DNA of 64,000 nucleotides from JBQTHI01 sp052390035 (GTDB lineage: Bacteria > Actinomycetota > Acidimicrobiia > Spongiisociales > ZC4RG35). Made by a program: the position numbers and the translations under genes. Below the pieces are notes generated by a model. That model had not been told where the DNA came from. It saw nothing but the letters and a program-made list of their open reading frames with translations, and ran no database searches. Where the stretch lies: assembly GCA_052390035.1 (NCBI GenBank), contig JBQTHI010000109.1:1-64000 (forward strand). Direction: 5' to 3'. The stretch's first letter is position 1. The number at the start of each line of letters is the position of its first letter. Positions 1 to 9,112 of this stretch are shown here, piece after piece.

Positions 1-584
1 CCTGCCATGACCTGGATGCTGTCGGACTCGTAGGGTTGCACCCCGCCGGCGAAGCCGATCTGGGATAGCCGGTCGACAAGGTTGGCGAGGATCCCGACCC
101 GAGCATCGCTCACCGGGGCGCCGAGTCCGAGGGCGTACACCGAGAGGGTATGGGCGCCGTCCTGGTTGTAGAAGGTCACCACCGTGTTGGGGGCGTCGGC
201 CACCGAATCGCTCGCCTCGTCGTTGACCTCATCGGTGATGTCGGCGAAGCCGATCGAGTCAAGTTCTTCGAGCACGAACAACCGGGTCTCATCGTCGAGT
301 ATCGACTGCTGGTAATTGGGTAGGAGCGGCCCCGGGTACATGGCGATCTGCGGCCCGGGGGAGATCAGGGTGCCATCACGGAGCAGCACCAGGCGAGGCC
401 CCTGGCCGACCATGAAATCGACCGGCACGAATCCGCCGACATCCCGTACCATCAGCAACACCGAATTCGGATCGTCGTTGAGTTTGAGGCTGTTCTCCAG
501 ATTCGAAGCACCACCGCCACAGGCGGCCAGCACGCCGGTCAGGGCGAACCCAATCAGATTTCGAAACGGCTGTTTGTTTTGCAT
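1..584 (-). CDS. Putative lipoprotein, 3' end cut off by the window edge
   Basis: The reading frame starts at the ATG at 584 and stays open to the left edge (about 194 residues visible). The N-terminus has a short basic segment, a hydrophobic stretch and a lipobox L-A-A-C with Cys22, so the product should be a lipid-anchored exported protein. The mature part is Asp-rich and matches no family I can name. The start lies 6 bases after the stop of the aminotransferase gene on the same strand, so the two are probably co-transcribed. The function is unknown and the C-terminus is missing. Confidence 0.72.
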   Translation of the reverse strand, partial: MQNKQPFRNLIGFALTGVLAACGGGASNLENSLKLNDDPNSVLLMVRDVGGFVPVDFMVGQGPRLVLLRDGTLISPGPQIAMYPGPLLPNYQQSILDDETRLFVLEELDSIGFADITDEVNDEASDSVADAPNTVVTFYNQDGAHTLSVYALGLGAPVSDARVGILANLVDRLSQIGFAGGVQPYESDSIQVMA

Positions 585-590
585 GGCCCG

Positions 591-1886
591 TTAGACGTCG
601 GCTGAGCCTGGACGGTTCTCGTAATCGTCCAAACCTTCATCGATCAGGTCGATCGCCCAGTCGAGCTCCTCGGGGGTTGTGACCAAGGCGGGGATGAAGC
701 GGATGATGTTCCCGTCGGGTCCGCAGTCGACGATGATCAGGTCCCGCTCCAGGCAGTACGTCTGCAGATGATTGAACGCCTCTGGGTCCTGCGCCCGGGT
801 CTCGAGATCGCTGACCAACTCGATGCCGATCATCAGTCCGATGGAGCGCACGTCGCCGATGATGGGGTGGTCGGTCTTCAGTTTGGCCAGGCGATCAACC
901 GCGTGTTGGGCCAGCTCCCGTGCCTGGGGAAGTAGGTCGCCCATGGTGTCCATCACCGCCACCGCGGCAGCGCAGGCCACCGGGTTGCCGCCAAAGGTGG
1001 TCCCATGCGAGCCTTTGGGCCAGGCGTCGATCATCTCGGCCGAAGCGCCGTAGGCCGAGAGGGGGAGGCCGTTGGCGATCCCTTTCCCGAGGGCGATGAC
1101 ATCCGGTTTGGCGTCGTAATGATCAGCGGCGAACCATTCGGCGGTTCGACCAAAGCCGGTCTGCACCTCGTCATAGATCAGCTTGATCCCGTGGCGGTCG
1201 GCCAAAGAGCGCAACTCGGAGAGGAAGCGAGCGGGCGCCGGGTAATAACCGCCTTCACCCTGGACCGGCTCCACCAAGAACCCGGCGATGTTATGGGCAC
1301 TGACCTCGTGGCGGAACATCAGCTCCAGCTCCCATAGGCTGTGGTCGACCGCTTGGTCTTCGGTCATTCCCCAACGGTAGGGGTGGGGGAATGGGGCGAC
1401 GAACACCGAACCTAGTAGCGGGTGGTAGCCGTCGCGGTACTTGGCGTTCGAAGTTGTGTACGTGACGGCGCCCATGGTCCGCCCATGAAAAGCGCCGCGG
1501 AAGACCACGATGCCCTGGCGGCCGGTCACCTTCTTGGTCAGCTTGACCGCCGCCTCCACCGCCTCCGCTCCCGAATTGGCGAAACCGAACTTCTCGATAG
1601 GGGGTGGGGTGATTCGGGCCAAGCGCTCGGCTGCCTCGACCAGGGTGTCGTAACGAAAAACGCATCCGGAGTGGATGAAGCGATCTAGTTGGGCGTGGGC
1701 CGCAGCTACCACTGCCGGGTGGTTATGACCCAGATTGGTGACGGCCGTTCCGCAGGCGAAGTCGGCGTATCGGCGTCCGTCGGCGGTGTGAACCCAGATG
1801 CCCTGGGCGCGCTCGGCAACGATCTCGGTGTCGAAGTTGATCACCTGAGCGATTAATTGGCGGTGGCGGTCGAGTAGGTCGGTCAT
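591..1886 (-). CDS. Class III PLP-dependent aminotransferase (4-aminobutyrate/acetylornithine type)
   Basis: The protein has 431 residues, normal for the family. The cofactor signature DEVQTGFGRT lies at 239-248 and the PLP-binding lysine is K268 in ALGKGIANG; FANSGAEAVEAAVK near 102-115 is the phosphate-binding region. The family transfers an amino group from an omega-amine such as GABA to 2-oxoglutarate. The closest pattern is GabT-like, but substrate cannot be fixed from sequence alone. The ATG at 1886 has an AGGAG ribosome-binding site. The lipoprotein gene follows directly. Confidence 0.88.
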   Translation of the reverse strand: MTDLLDRHRQLIAQVINFDTEIVAERAQGIWVHTADGRRYADFACGTAVTNLGHNHPAVVAAAHAQLDRFIHSGCVFRYDTLVEAAERLARITPPPIEKFGFANSGAEAVEAAVKLTKKVTGRQGIVVFRGAFHGRTMGAVTYTTSNAKYRDGYHPLLGSVFVAPFPHPYRWGMTEDQAVDHSLWELELMFRHEVSAHNIAGFLVEPVQGEGGYYPAPARFLSELRSLADRHGIKLIYDEVQTGFGRTAEWFAADHYDAKPDVIALGKGIANGLPLSAYGASAEMIDAWPKGSHGTTFGGNPVACAAAVAVMDTMGDLLPQARELAQHAVDRLAKLKTDHPIIGDVRSIGLMIGIELVSDLETRAQDPEAFNHLQTYCLERDLIIVDCGPDGNIIRFIPALVTTPEELDWAIDLIDEGLDDYENRPGSADV

Positions 1887-2056
1887 TCGTGACTCCTGGT
1901 AGGCGGGTCATAGGTCGGGGAATCGAGGCGAAACCTCGACTACGGTGCCGCGAAAAGACCTGCCCGCCCACGGCGAGGGGGGGACGGGCGAAGGTCACGA
2001 GCCATGGCCGGGATTCTAGTTGAAGCACACCATGAGCCGCGGAGGCCCTGCCGTTG

Positions 2057-2434
2057 TTATGCGAAGAAGTCGGTGATGACGGCGGTGTCGTCGGAAAAGG
2101 CCCAACGGTGGGTGATCTTGCCGTTGCTCACGTGATAGATCTCGGCGGTCTTGTAGGCGAGGGTACCTTTCGGTCCGGTGGCATTGGCCCGGGCCAGCGC
2201 CACCATGTGGGCGTCGTTGGCTATCACATCATGAAGGTCTACCTTGACCTGCCAATTACTACCGAGTCCCATCATCCTCTCTTGCAGTGCGGCCTTGCCC
2301 CGGATCGGCTCGCTTGAACCGATCTCCCACCACTCGACGTTGTCGTCGATCATGTCGGCCCAGGACTCGAAGTCCCCTGAATCGAATGCCTTACTCACCG
2401 TTCGATATTTGGCAGCGTTGGGATGGTCCTCCAT
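2057..2434 (-). CDS. SnoaL-like / NTF2-fold small protein
   Basis: A 125-residue protein of the size and pattern of the SnoaL/ketosteroid-isomerase-like NTF2 fold: an N-terminal helix pair with W-x-x-M-x-D-D-N-V-E-W-W, followed by a curved sheet ending in KITHRWAFSDD. These domains bind small hydrophobic ligands or catalyse isomerisation and hydrolysis; no specific substrate can be read here. An AGGAGGG ribosome-binding site precedes the ATG at 2434. The gene is divergent from the coiled-coil gene at 2476 with only 41 bases between starts. Confidence 0.75.
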   Translation of the reverse strand: MEDHPNAAKYRTVSKAFDSGDFESWADMIDDNVEWWEIGSSEPIRGKAALQERMMGLGSNWQVKVDLHDVIANDAHMVALARANATGPKGTLAYKTAEIYHVSNGKITHRWAFSDDTAVITDFFA

Positions 2435-2475
2435 GAGCCCTCCTTCCTAGGGTACGACCCGAAGCTACTCGCGCC

Positions 2476-3216
2476 ATGCATCAACAAGACGAAGAAGCTG
2501 AGCTTGACCGACTCTACGCGGCGCCCCGCGAAGAGTTCGTCAAACTCCGCAACGATCTCGCCAGCCGGCTGCGGAAGGAGGGAGATCAGAAGGCCGCCAA
2601 CCGGATCGGCCGGCTGTCGAAGCCGACGGTTTCTGCATGGGTAGTGAACCAACTCGTTCGGAACCGCCAGCTCGACGCCCAACGCCTAATCAAGGCGGGA
2701 GAGTCTCTTGAGCAAGCCCAACAGGCGGCATTGTCGGGAAGTCCTCGAGGCTTCGAGGCGGCTCGGCAAGAAGAAGGCGCCGCTGTTCGGTTGCTGCGGG
2801 CGGCGGCGGCTGAGACTCTCCCGTCGGTCACGTCAGCAGTCCTCGATCGGGTGGTCGTGACTCTGCGCGCCGCGGCGGCGACAGCCGCCGGGCGCAAACT
2901 CCTCGAGGAAGGGCGGCTGACCGACGACCTCGAACCGGTCGGATTTGGCGCTTTCACGCCGATGGGATCAACCGCCCGGGAGGAGCAGCCGGTCTCGGCC
3001 AGGATGGAAGCCCTCCGCCGACGCAAGGAGGAGGCAGATGCCAAGGCTGAGGCGCGGGCCATCGAGGCCCGGGATTTGGATCGGGCAGCGCGCGAGGCTG
3101 AGCAGGTGGCCAGTCGGGCGGCCCGGGCGGCGGCAACCGCTCGCAAGCGAGCCGAAACAGCCGCCGAACAAGCGCGACGGGTACAGGCGGAAATCGCCGA
3201 AGCGTCGAAGGAATAG
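2476..3216 (+). CDS. Conserved actinobacterial-type Ala/Arg-rich coiled-coil protein
   Basis: A 246-residue cytoplasmic protein. The N-terminal third carries a pattern I know from uncharacterised actinobacterial proteins: LYAAPREEFVKLRNDLASRL, then RLSKPTVSAWVVNQLVR at about 46-62. The C-terminal third (about 165-245) is an almost uninterrupted heptad-like run of Ala, Arg, Glu and Lys, predicted as a long coiled coil. No catalytic motif is visible. The function is unknown; a structural or DNA-associated role is only a guess. The high Ala/Arg content opens a long antisense frame, which is not taken as a gene. Confidence 0.75.
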   Translation: MHQQDEEAELDRLYAAPREEFVKLRNDLASRLRKEGDQKAANRIGRLSKPTVSAWVVNQLVRNRQLDAQRLIKAGESLEQAQQAALSGSPRGFEAARQEEGAAVRLLRAAAAETLPSVTSAVLDRVVVTLRAAAATAAGRKLLEEGRLTDDLEPVGFGAFTPMGSTAREEQPVSARMEALRRRKEEADAKAEARAIEARDLDRAAREAEQVASRAARAAATARKRAETAAEQARRVQAEIAEASKE

Positions 3217-3228
3217 TCGAGTGGCCGA

Positions 3229-3861
3229 TTAGAGCGGGGTTCCCACCTCAACCAACCCAGCCAACTCGATCAGTCCCGCCGCGGCCGGGATGAGCAGAGC
3301 CAAGCCAATCATCTTGCGACCCCAGTGAAAAGAGGGACGGATCAAGGTCCAGGCCATCAGGGTCATAACGATCACTCCAGCGGGCAGGGCCAGCCAGGTC
3401 CAGCGGGAAAAGCTGAAGAGATTCACGGCCACAATCCAAGTGGTGCCCCAGAAGAGCCCGAGGACCCCGGCGGCAACGCGGGGGATGGGTCGGGCTTCTT
3501 CCCGACGCCTGCTCCAGACGATGAACCCGAGGGCGACAAGAAGGCCTCCCATGACGTTGGCCTCGACTGCCAGCGTCCGTTTGGAGAGAAGTTTGGCGTC
3601 ACATTCCAACAGGATCACGCCTGGTTGATCGCCCAAGTCGCCGGCCGACTCAATCCTGGCGGTGGCCTCAGATTGGCTATCTGCGGGCGTCCCACAGAAG
3701 TAGCTGTCGCCTTCCCCCGCCGGCGTGAAAACCGGCGTGCGGTAAAGCGCTTGCGCGCCCACCAGGCAGAGGCCTGCCAGCAAGAGGAGACCGAGGCCGG
3801 CGTATCGAAGCGGGTTGGAGGCGGGCCGGGTCGATCTCGCGGGAGCTGTGATGGTCTTCAA
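3229..3861 (-). CDS. Hypothetical membrane protein with about five TM segments
   Basis: The 210-residue protein has hydrophobic segments near residues 21-43, 103-118, 127-148, 153-173 and 181-205, with an extracytoplasmic loop after the first that contains two cysteines (FCGTP and LLECD). No family was recognised. It starts at a TTG (3861) with a GAGGGGG ribosome-binding site 8 bases upstream, and a TTGACA/TAAAAT-like promoter lies before it. It is convergent with the coiled-coil gene (12-base gap) and divergent from the MMPL gene. Confidence 0.62.
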   Translation of the reverse strand: MKTITAPARSTRPASNPLRYAGLGLLLLAGLCLVGAQALYRTPVFTPAGEGDSYFCGTPADSQSEATARIESAGDLGDQPGVILLECDAKLLSKRTLAVEANVMGGLLVALGFIVWSRRREEARPIPRVAAGVLGLFWGTTWIVAVNLFSFSRWTWLALPAGVIVMTLMAWTLIRPSFHWGRKMIGLALLIPAAAGLIELAGLVEVGTPL

Positions 3862-3883
3862 AGGTGGGTCCCCCTCTTGTGAG

Positions 3884-3914
3884 ATTTTACCGTTCTGGCC
3901 CCCAGCGATGTCAA
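3884..3914 (-). promoter_or_regulatory. Candidate promoter for the 3229-3861 membrane protein gene
   Basis: On the minus strand TTGACA (3914-3909) is followed after 19 bases by TAAAAT (3889-3884), about 23 bases before the TTG start. Both hexamers are good matches, but the spacer is long, so this is a moderate prediction. Confidence 0.4.
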
Positions 3915-3944
3915 CAGCGCGAACGATGTCTGCCTGCGGCTAAC

Positions 3945-3973
3945 TTGACAGTGATAACTGAGGCACGATAACT
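3945..3973 (+). promoter_or_regulatory. Candidate promoter and direct repeats before the MMPL-TetR operon
   Basis: TTGACA (3945-3950), a 17-base spacer and ATAACT (3968-3973) form a good sigma-70-like promoter about 25 bases before the MMPL start. The 9-mer TAACTTGAC occurs twice, at 3941-3949 and 3969-3977, overlapping both promoter elements, so it could be the operator of the TetR regulator encoded at the end of the operon. The repeats are direct rather than palindromic, which is unusual for TetR sites. Confidence 0.5.
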
Positions 3974-3997
3974 TGACGCCGCTAACCAAGGAGATTG

Positions 3998-6190
3998 ATG
4001 GCAGGGTTTGCGGGATGGATCGTGCGGCGTCGGGTTCCCGTGTTGATAGCAAGCGTGCTGGTGATGTTGGGCGCCGGGTATCTCGGAGGCGGCGTTGCCG
4101 GGCGCCTCTCGAGCGGGGGATTTGAAGACGAGGGGGCAGAATCTTTTGCAGCGGCCGAAACCCTCGCCGAACAGTTCGGGGTGGGGGTGCCAGACATCGT
4201 CATCGTCGTCACCAACCCGGCGGGATCGATCGACAGTGCGGAGGCGGTAGCCGGAGGCACGGCGCTCACCCAACAGCTAGCCGACGAGGATCAGGTGGCC
4301 GAGGTCACCTCCTATTGGTCGCTCGGGTCACCAACTTCGTTGCGGAGCCAGGACGGAACTCGAGCGATGGTTTTTGTTTCGGTCGAAGGGAACCAGGCCG
4401 AGGTGCTGGCGAGGTCGGGTGAGCTTGCCGACCTTTACCGAGGCGAATTCCGCGGTCTTGATGTGGCGGTGGGCGGTAGTGGGCCGCTGTTCGCGGAGGT
4501 CACCGAGACTGTCGAAAGCGACCTGGTCAAAGCCGAAACCATCGCCTTTCCGCTCACCTTCATTCTGCTGATCCTGGTTTTCGGTTCTCTGGTGGCAGCA
4601 CTGCTTCCCCTAGGGGTAGGCGCCTTCGCCATCGTCGGAACCTTCCTGGCATTGGACCTCATCGCCCGCCTAACCGAGGTGTCCATTTTTTCGCTGAACC
4701 TCACCACCGCCCTCGGGTTGGGGTTGGCGATCGACTACGCCCTATTTGTCGTCAGCCGTTTCAGGGAAGAACTCGCCGCCGGCCACGAGGCACAGGCCGC
4801 GGCTGTCAACACCGTGCGCACCGCCGGGCGGACCGTGCTCTTTTCGGCGGGAACGGTGATGGTTTCGCTGGCGGCGATGATCGTCTTTCCTCTTGCCTTC
4901 CTTCGCTCGTTTGCCTATGCCGGGATGGCGGTGGTTGGCCTGACCGCGCTCGGCGCCGTCGTTGCCTTGCCTGCCCTGCTGGCCGTCCTCGGCCGCCGGG
5001 TCGACCGGCTCGCCATTCGCCGGGGCGCGGAAACCCGGAGCAAGGTCTGGCACCGGGTCGCCCTCGCTGTGATGAAGAGGCCAATTCCGATCGCCACCGC
5101 CGCCGTGGCACTGCTTGCCTTCCTGGGGCTCCCCTTCCTCCAGGTCAATCTGGTCCAGTCCGACGATCGGGTTCTTCCTCCAAGCTCACCCTCCCGCCAG
5201 GTCGGTGAGGTCCTCCGGGCCGAGTTCAACTCATTCGAGTCATCGGCCATCCAGGTTGTGGCGCCGGAGACAGACGAGCCCGTGGCGGTGGCCGACTATG
5301 CCACCTCCCTTTCCGCCCTGGATGGGGTGGCTCGGGTCGACACCACGACCGGAAGTTATGTGGGTGGCATTCAGGTGGTCCCCGCCGGTCCGGCTCATGC
5401 GCGCTTCAGCAACGGCGCTGGTACCTACTGGTCCGTCGTACCCGCCGTCGACCCCGGCTCCGAGGAAGCAGAAACCCTGGTCCACGAGGTCAGATCCCTC
5501 GATGCCCCGGGGGAAGTGCTGGTGGGCGGGGTGACGGCCGACTTGGTCGACACCAAGGCCGCGCTTTTCTCTCGACTGCCCGTGGCTCTTGGCTTCATCG
5601 GGCTGGTCACCTTCGTCGTGCTGTTCCTCATGTTCGGATCACTGCTGGTACCGGCCAAGGCGGTCGTTCTCAACCTCCTGTCGTTGTCGGCCACCTTCGG
5701 GGCGCTGGTGTGGATCTTCCAAGAGGGCCACCTGGCCGATCTGCTCGGGTTCACTCCGACCGGAGGACTTGATCTCACCGTCCCGATCCTCATGTTTGCC
5801 ATCGCCTTCGGCCTATCAATGGACTACGAGGTCTTCCTCCTCTCCCGTATCAAAGAGGAGCACGACTCCGGGGCGGATGACATCGGAGCCGTCGCGATGG
5901 GATTGGAGCGAACCGGGCGGATCGTCACTGCAGCCGCGGCTCTGATCGCCGTCGTGTTCATCGCCTTCGCCACCTCGCAGGTGACGATGATGAAGATGTT
6001 TGGAGTCGGCATGACTCTGGCGGTTCTCGTCGATGCGTTCATAGTCAGGGCAGCGCTGGTGCCGGCTTTCATGCGTTTGGCCGGTAGGGCCAACTGGTGG
6101 GCACCGCAATGGCTACGACCGATATACCGCCGTTTCGGCTTCAGTGAATCGTCCACGCCTCGCCTGGCCGGCAGCTGGGACCGAGTATGA
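3998..6190 (+). CDS. MMPL/RND-family membrane transporter
   Basis: The 730-residue protein has the MMPL layout: an N-terminal TM helix, an extracytoplasmic domain, a helix bundle, and then the same arrangement repeated. The two copies of the family's proton-relay motif are visible as GLAIDYALFVVSRF near 243 and GLSMDYEVFLLSRI near 605. Members export lipids, siderophores or drugs. I chose the ATG at 3998 because AAGGAG (3988-3993) leaves only one base before the in-frame TTG at 3995. The gene overlaps the next one by ATGA, so a TetR protein is co-expressed and probably represses this operon. Confidence 0.92.
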   Translation: MAGFAGWIVRRRVPVLIASVLVMLGAGYLGGGVAGRLSSGGFEDEGAESFAAAETLAEQFGVGVPDIVIVVTNPAGSIDSAEAVAGGTALTQQLADEDQVAEVTSYWSLGSPTSLRSQDGTRAMVFVSVEGNQAEVLARSGELADLYRGEFRGLDVAVGGSGPLFAEVTETVESDLVKAETIAFPLTFILLILVFGSLVAALLPLGVGAFAIVGTFLALDLIARLTEVSIFSLNLTTALGLGLAIDYALFVVSRFREELAAGHEAQAAAVNTVRTAGRTVLFSAGTVMVSLAAMIVFPLAFLRSFAYAGMAVVGLTALGAVVALPALLAVLGRRVDRLAIRRGAETRSKVWHRVALAVMKRPIPIATAAVALLAFLGLPFLQVNLVQSDDRVLPPSSPSRQVGEVLRAEFNSFESSAIQVVAPETDEPVAVADYATSLSALDGVARVDTTTGSYVGGIQVVPAGPAHARFSNGAGTYWSVVPAVDPGSEEAETLVHEVRSLDAPGEVLVGGVTADLVDTKAALFSRLPVALGFIGLVTFVVLFLMFGSLLVPAKAVVLNLLSLSATFGALVWIFQEGHLADLLGFTPTGGLDLTVPILMFAIAFGLSMDYEVFLLSRIKEEHDSGADDIGAVAMGLERTGRIVTAAAALIAVVFIAFATSQVTMMKMFGVGMTLAVLVDAFIVRAALVPAFMRLAGRANWWAPQWLRPIYRRFGFSESSTPRLAGSWDRV

Positions 6191-6837
6191 CCGAGCGAAC
6201 CAAAAAGCGGCGAACCGGCAGCCACCGCGCCCGCAAGGGCGAAGGCGCGCTGCTCCGAGAGGAGATCCTCGATGCCGCCGAAGATCTCCTCTATCGCCAC
6301 GGGAACATCGACGCCGTCTCGATCAGGGCGATCGCCCATCGAGTTGGGGTGACCCCGCCGGCCATCTATTTGCACTTCGAGGACAAAGACCGACTGTTTT
6401 ACGCGGTCTGCCGGAGAGGGTTTGATCGGTTCGCCGCCCGCCTGGCCCCGGTGATGGCCGGGGACACGCCGGCCATCGAAAGGGTCCGCCGGCTGGGGGA
6501 GGAGTACGTGCGTTTCGGACTCGAGAACTGGCAGCAGTACCCGGTGCTGTTCGGCGTCAAGACCAAAGTCAACGTCCTCCCCGAGGAACTGGCCGACGAT
6601 CCAGGGCTTCGCATCCTCGAGGGTCTAGTGGCATTGGTTGAGCAAGCCATGGTCGACGGCGACATCCGGGGCGACCTGAGCCCGGATACCGTCGCCGGAG
6701 TGATGTGGGCGACAGCACATGGCATCGTCGAACTTCTCCTCGGGGCCAAAGTCAACCCCGATCTGGTACCGGTGCCTTCGCCGGAGGTGCTGGTTCCCGC
6801 CACCTTGAACACGATCCTGGCCGGGTTTCGTCCCTAA
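6187..6837 (+). CDS. TetR-family transcriptional regulator (WHG-type C-terminal domain)
   Basis: The 216-residue protein has an N-terminal TetR helix-turn-helix at about 19-65 ([13 protein letters not shown], then [20 protein letters not shown]). The C-terminal ligand domain ends with [13 protein letters not shown], the pattern of WHG-domain TetR proteins. The start overlaps the stop of the MMPL gene (ATGA), giving translational coupling. It is expected to repress the transporter operon and to be released by a hydrophobic ligand. The direct repeats at 3941 and 3969 are candidate binding sites. Confidence 0.9.
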   Translation: MTERTKKRRTGSHRARKGEGALLREEILDAAEDLLYRHGNIDAVSIRAIAHRVGVTPPAIYLHFEDKDRLFYAVCRRGFDRFAARLAPVMAGDTPAIERVRRLGEEYVRFGLENWQQYPVLFGVKTKVNVLPEELADDPGLRILEGLVALVEQAMVDGDIRGDLSPDTVAGVMWATAHGIVELLLGAKVNPDLVPVPSPEVLVPATLNTILAGFRP

Positions 6838-6920
6838 GGCGACCTCCGGTTTTGGGGCGGACAACCAAATCGGGGCGTGGCTCTCTCGCCCCGGGACGGA
6901 AAATGCGACACTGGAGGTTC

Positions 6921-8063
6921 ATGCGGATCGGGATCTTGACCGGCGGGGGCGATGTCCCCGGACTCAACGCCTGTATCAAGGCGGTCGTCAACCGGGTGGC
7001 GGGGGAAGGGCACCAGGTAGTGGGAATCCGCCGCGGTTGGGGTGGGCTGGCCGACACCAATCCCGAGGATCCCGCCACGATTGAGGCGAATCTGATCACC
7101 CTCGATCCCAGCACCGTCCGCACGGTCGATCGGACCGGCGGCACGTTCCTCCACACCTCCCGCACCAATCCGGGCAAAGTCAAAGCTGTTCCCGAATTCC
7201 TTGCCGCCCGCTACACGGACGGTGGCCCCCACGATCTCACCAGCCATGTTCTTTCCGTGCTGGAGAGCCAAAAGATCGACGTGCTCATCCCAATTGGTGG
7301 AGACGACACACTCTCTTATGGCCTGAGGATGCACGAGGAAGGTGTGCCCGTTATCGCCGTTCCGAAGACCATGGACAACGATGTTCACGGAACCGACTAC
7401 TGCATCGGGTTTTCGACCGCGGTGACTCGGGGGGTGCAGTTCATACACAGCCTGCGAACCGCCACCGGATCACACGAGCGGATCGCGGTGGTCGAGCTTT
7501 TTGGGCGTTACAGCGGGGAGACATCGTTGATCACCGGTTATCTGGCCGGTGTCGACCGGGCCATCATCTCCGAAGTCCCCTTCGACATCACCAAGCTGAG
7601 CGGGATGCTGATTGATGACAAGCAACGCAATCCGTCCAACTACTCGATGATGACCATCTCCGAAGGCGCCCGGCTCCTCGAAGGTGAGATGCACCTGGCC
7701 GGGGAGGCCGATGCATATGGGCATCGCAAATTGGGCGGGGTCGGCGCCTTGATCGGTGAGCTGCTCAAAGAGGCAACCGGTGAAGACGTGGTGTACCAGC
7801 AGATCGGTTACCTGATGCGCTCCGGCGCCCCCGACTCCCTCGATTTGATGGTGGCGACCAATTACGCAGTGATGGCCGCCGACCTTGCCTTAGAAGGAGG
7901 TACCGGTCGGATGGTTGCCCTGCGCGGCGGCACCTACACCCACGTGCCTATCTCGGTGACTAGGGAAGGGGTGAAACGGGTCGATGTCGACGAGCTATAC
8001 GACATCGAAACCTACCGCCCCAAGGTACGCCACGTGCTGGGCAAACCCATGTTCCTCTACTAG
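6921..8063 (+). CDS. Phosphofructokinase family, predicted pyrophosphate-dependent
   Basis: A 380-residue PFK-A-family enzyme with the N-terminal [13 protein letters not shown] loop, GGDDT at 126-130 and PKTMDND at 148-154. In E. coli numbering these give Asp at 104 and Lys at 124, the combination associated with pyrophosphate-dependent enzymes; ATP enzymes have Gly at 104. The predicted reaction is fructose-6-phosphate to fructose-1,6-bisphosphate using PPi, and reversible. The ATG at 6921 has TGGAGG ahead; upstream in-frame codons lie inside the tetR gene and are rejected. A second PFK is encoded at 10644. The donor is inferred from residues only. Confidence 0.85.
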   Translation: MRIGILTGGGDVPGLNACIKAVVNRVAGEGHQVVGIRRGWGGLADTNPEDPATIEANLITLDPSTVRTVDRTGGTFLHTSRTNPGKVKAVPEFLAARYTDGGPHDLTSHVLSVLESQKIDVLIPIGGDDTLSYGLRMHEEGVPVIAVPKTMDNDVHGTDYCIGFSTAVTRGVQFIHSLRTATGSHERIAVVELFGRYSGETSLITGYLAGVDRAIISEVPFDITKLSGMLIDDKQRNPSNYSMMTISEGARLLEGEMHLAGEADAYGHRKLGGVGALIGELLKEATGEDVVYQQIGYLMRSGAPDSLDLMVATNYAVMAADLALEGGTGRMVALRGGTYTHVPISVTREGVKRVDVDELYDIETYRPKVRHVLGKPMFLY

Positions 8064-8089
8064 GGCGTCAAGCTAACTCTGGGCACCAG

Positions 8090-9112
8090 TCAAGACCGGG
8101 AGGTCACGCGGACTCCCGAGCCTGAGATCACCCGGCCAATCACCTGAGCTTGGTGGCCGATCTCGGCGCAGAGACGATCGGTGGCATCTGGCGAGACGAT
8201 CAGGCAGAAGCCGATCCCCAGGTTAAACACTCGGACCATCTCATCGTCGGACACGTCTCCCCAACGCTGGAGGACTCGAAAGGTTTCCGGCACCGGCCAG
8301 TGCTGGTCGAGGATCACCCCGAGACCGGTTGGCAGGATGCGAGGAAGGTTGCCGATCAATCCTCCGCCGGTGATGTGGGCGCCGGCCTTTACCCCTCCCC
8401 CGGACAACGCCGATATCACGGCCGGGGCGTAGACGACAGATCGATCGAGCAAAACCTCACCGATCGAAGCTTCGGCCCCAGGAAAACCGTCATCGAGCGA
8501 ACGGTCTCCGATTATCGCCCGGACGAGCGAATAACCATTGGAGCGCAGGTTGGGCGAGGCCAGTCCGATGACCAGGTCGCCTGGGGCGACCCGGTGGGCG
8601 CCCAGCTCCTGGCCATGTTCGACCACCCCTAGCCCGGTCGCCGCCAGGTCGACCTGGTCCGGTTCCATGATCCCGGGGTGTTCAGCGGTCTCGCCCCCGA
8701 GGAGCGGGCATCCCGCCTCCGAACATGCACGGGCAATAGAGGAGATGATGGTCACGTCCCGTTCCTCGTCGAGCGCTCCCACCGCCATGTAGTCGACCAG
8801 ACCGATGGTCTGCGCTCCGGCGGCGGCGAGATCGTCCACCACCATCGCCACCAGATCAAACCCGACGCCATCCCAGCGGCCTGTGCGGCGAGCCAGGTCG
8901 AGCTTGGTCCCGACTCCGTCGGTGGTCATCATCAGCACCGGCCGGTGATAACCCAAAGGGACGGTCACACCGGCGGCAAACCCCCCGAAGCCGCCTATCA
9001 CACGAGCAGACCAGGTGGATGTCACTAGTGGGCGTATCAGGTCGACATGTCGGTCTGCCCCCTCAAGGTCAACGCCGGTCGCCCGATAGGTGGTCGGGCC
9101 GTCCGCGGTCAT
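8090..9112 (-). CDS. purM: Phosphoribosylformylglycinamidine cyclo-ligase (AIR synthetase)
   Basis: PurM closes FGAM to AIR with ATP, the fifth step of purine synthesis, in the cytoplasm. The 340-residue protein shows GVDLEGADRHVDLIRP at the start, the ATP-binding MMTTDGVGTKLDLARRTG segment, LLGGETAEHPG and the C-terminal HITGGGLIGNLPRILP. I place the start at the ATG at 9112, which overlaps the purF stop (ATGA); upstream in-frame sequence lies inside purF and has no family similarity. It is co-transcribed with purF. Confidence 0.93.
   Translation of the reverse strand: MTADGPTTYRATGVDLEGADRHVDLIRPLVTSTWSARVIGGFGGFAAGVTVPLGYHRPVLMMTTDGVGTKLDLARRTGRWDGVGFDLVAMVVDDLAAAGAQTIGLVDYMAVGALDEERDVTIISSIARACSEAGCPLLGGETAEHPGIMEPDQVDLAATGLGVVEHGQELGAHRVAPGDLVIGLASPNLRSNGYSLVRAIIGDRSLDDGFPGAEASIGEVLLDRSVVYAPAVISALSGGGVKAGAHITGGGLIGNLPRILPTGLGVILDQHWPVPETFRVLQRWGDVSDDEMVRVFNLGIGFCLIVSPDATDRLCAEIGHQAQVIGRVISGSGVRVTSRS

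Noticed and set aside
1923..1939. Small TCGAGG/CCTCGA hairpin in the aminotransferase leader
   Set aside because: Only a 6-bp stem; no aptamer sequence or T run to call a riboswitch or terminator.
6705..6920. Longer N-terminus for the first phosphofructokinase
   Set aside because: It overlaps the tetR gene; the family N-terminus and TGGAGG mark the ATG at 6921.
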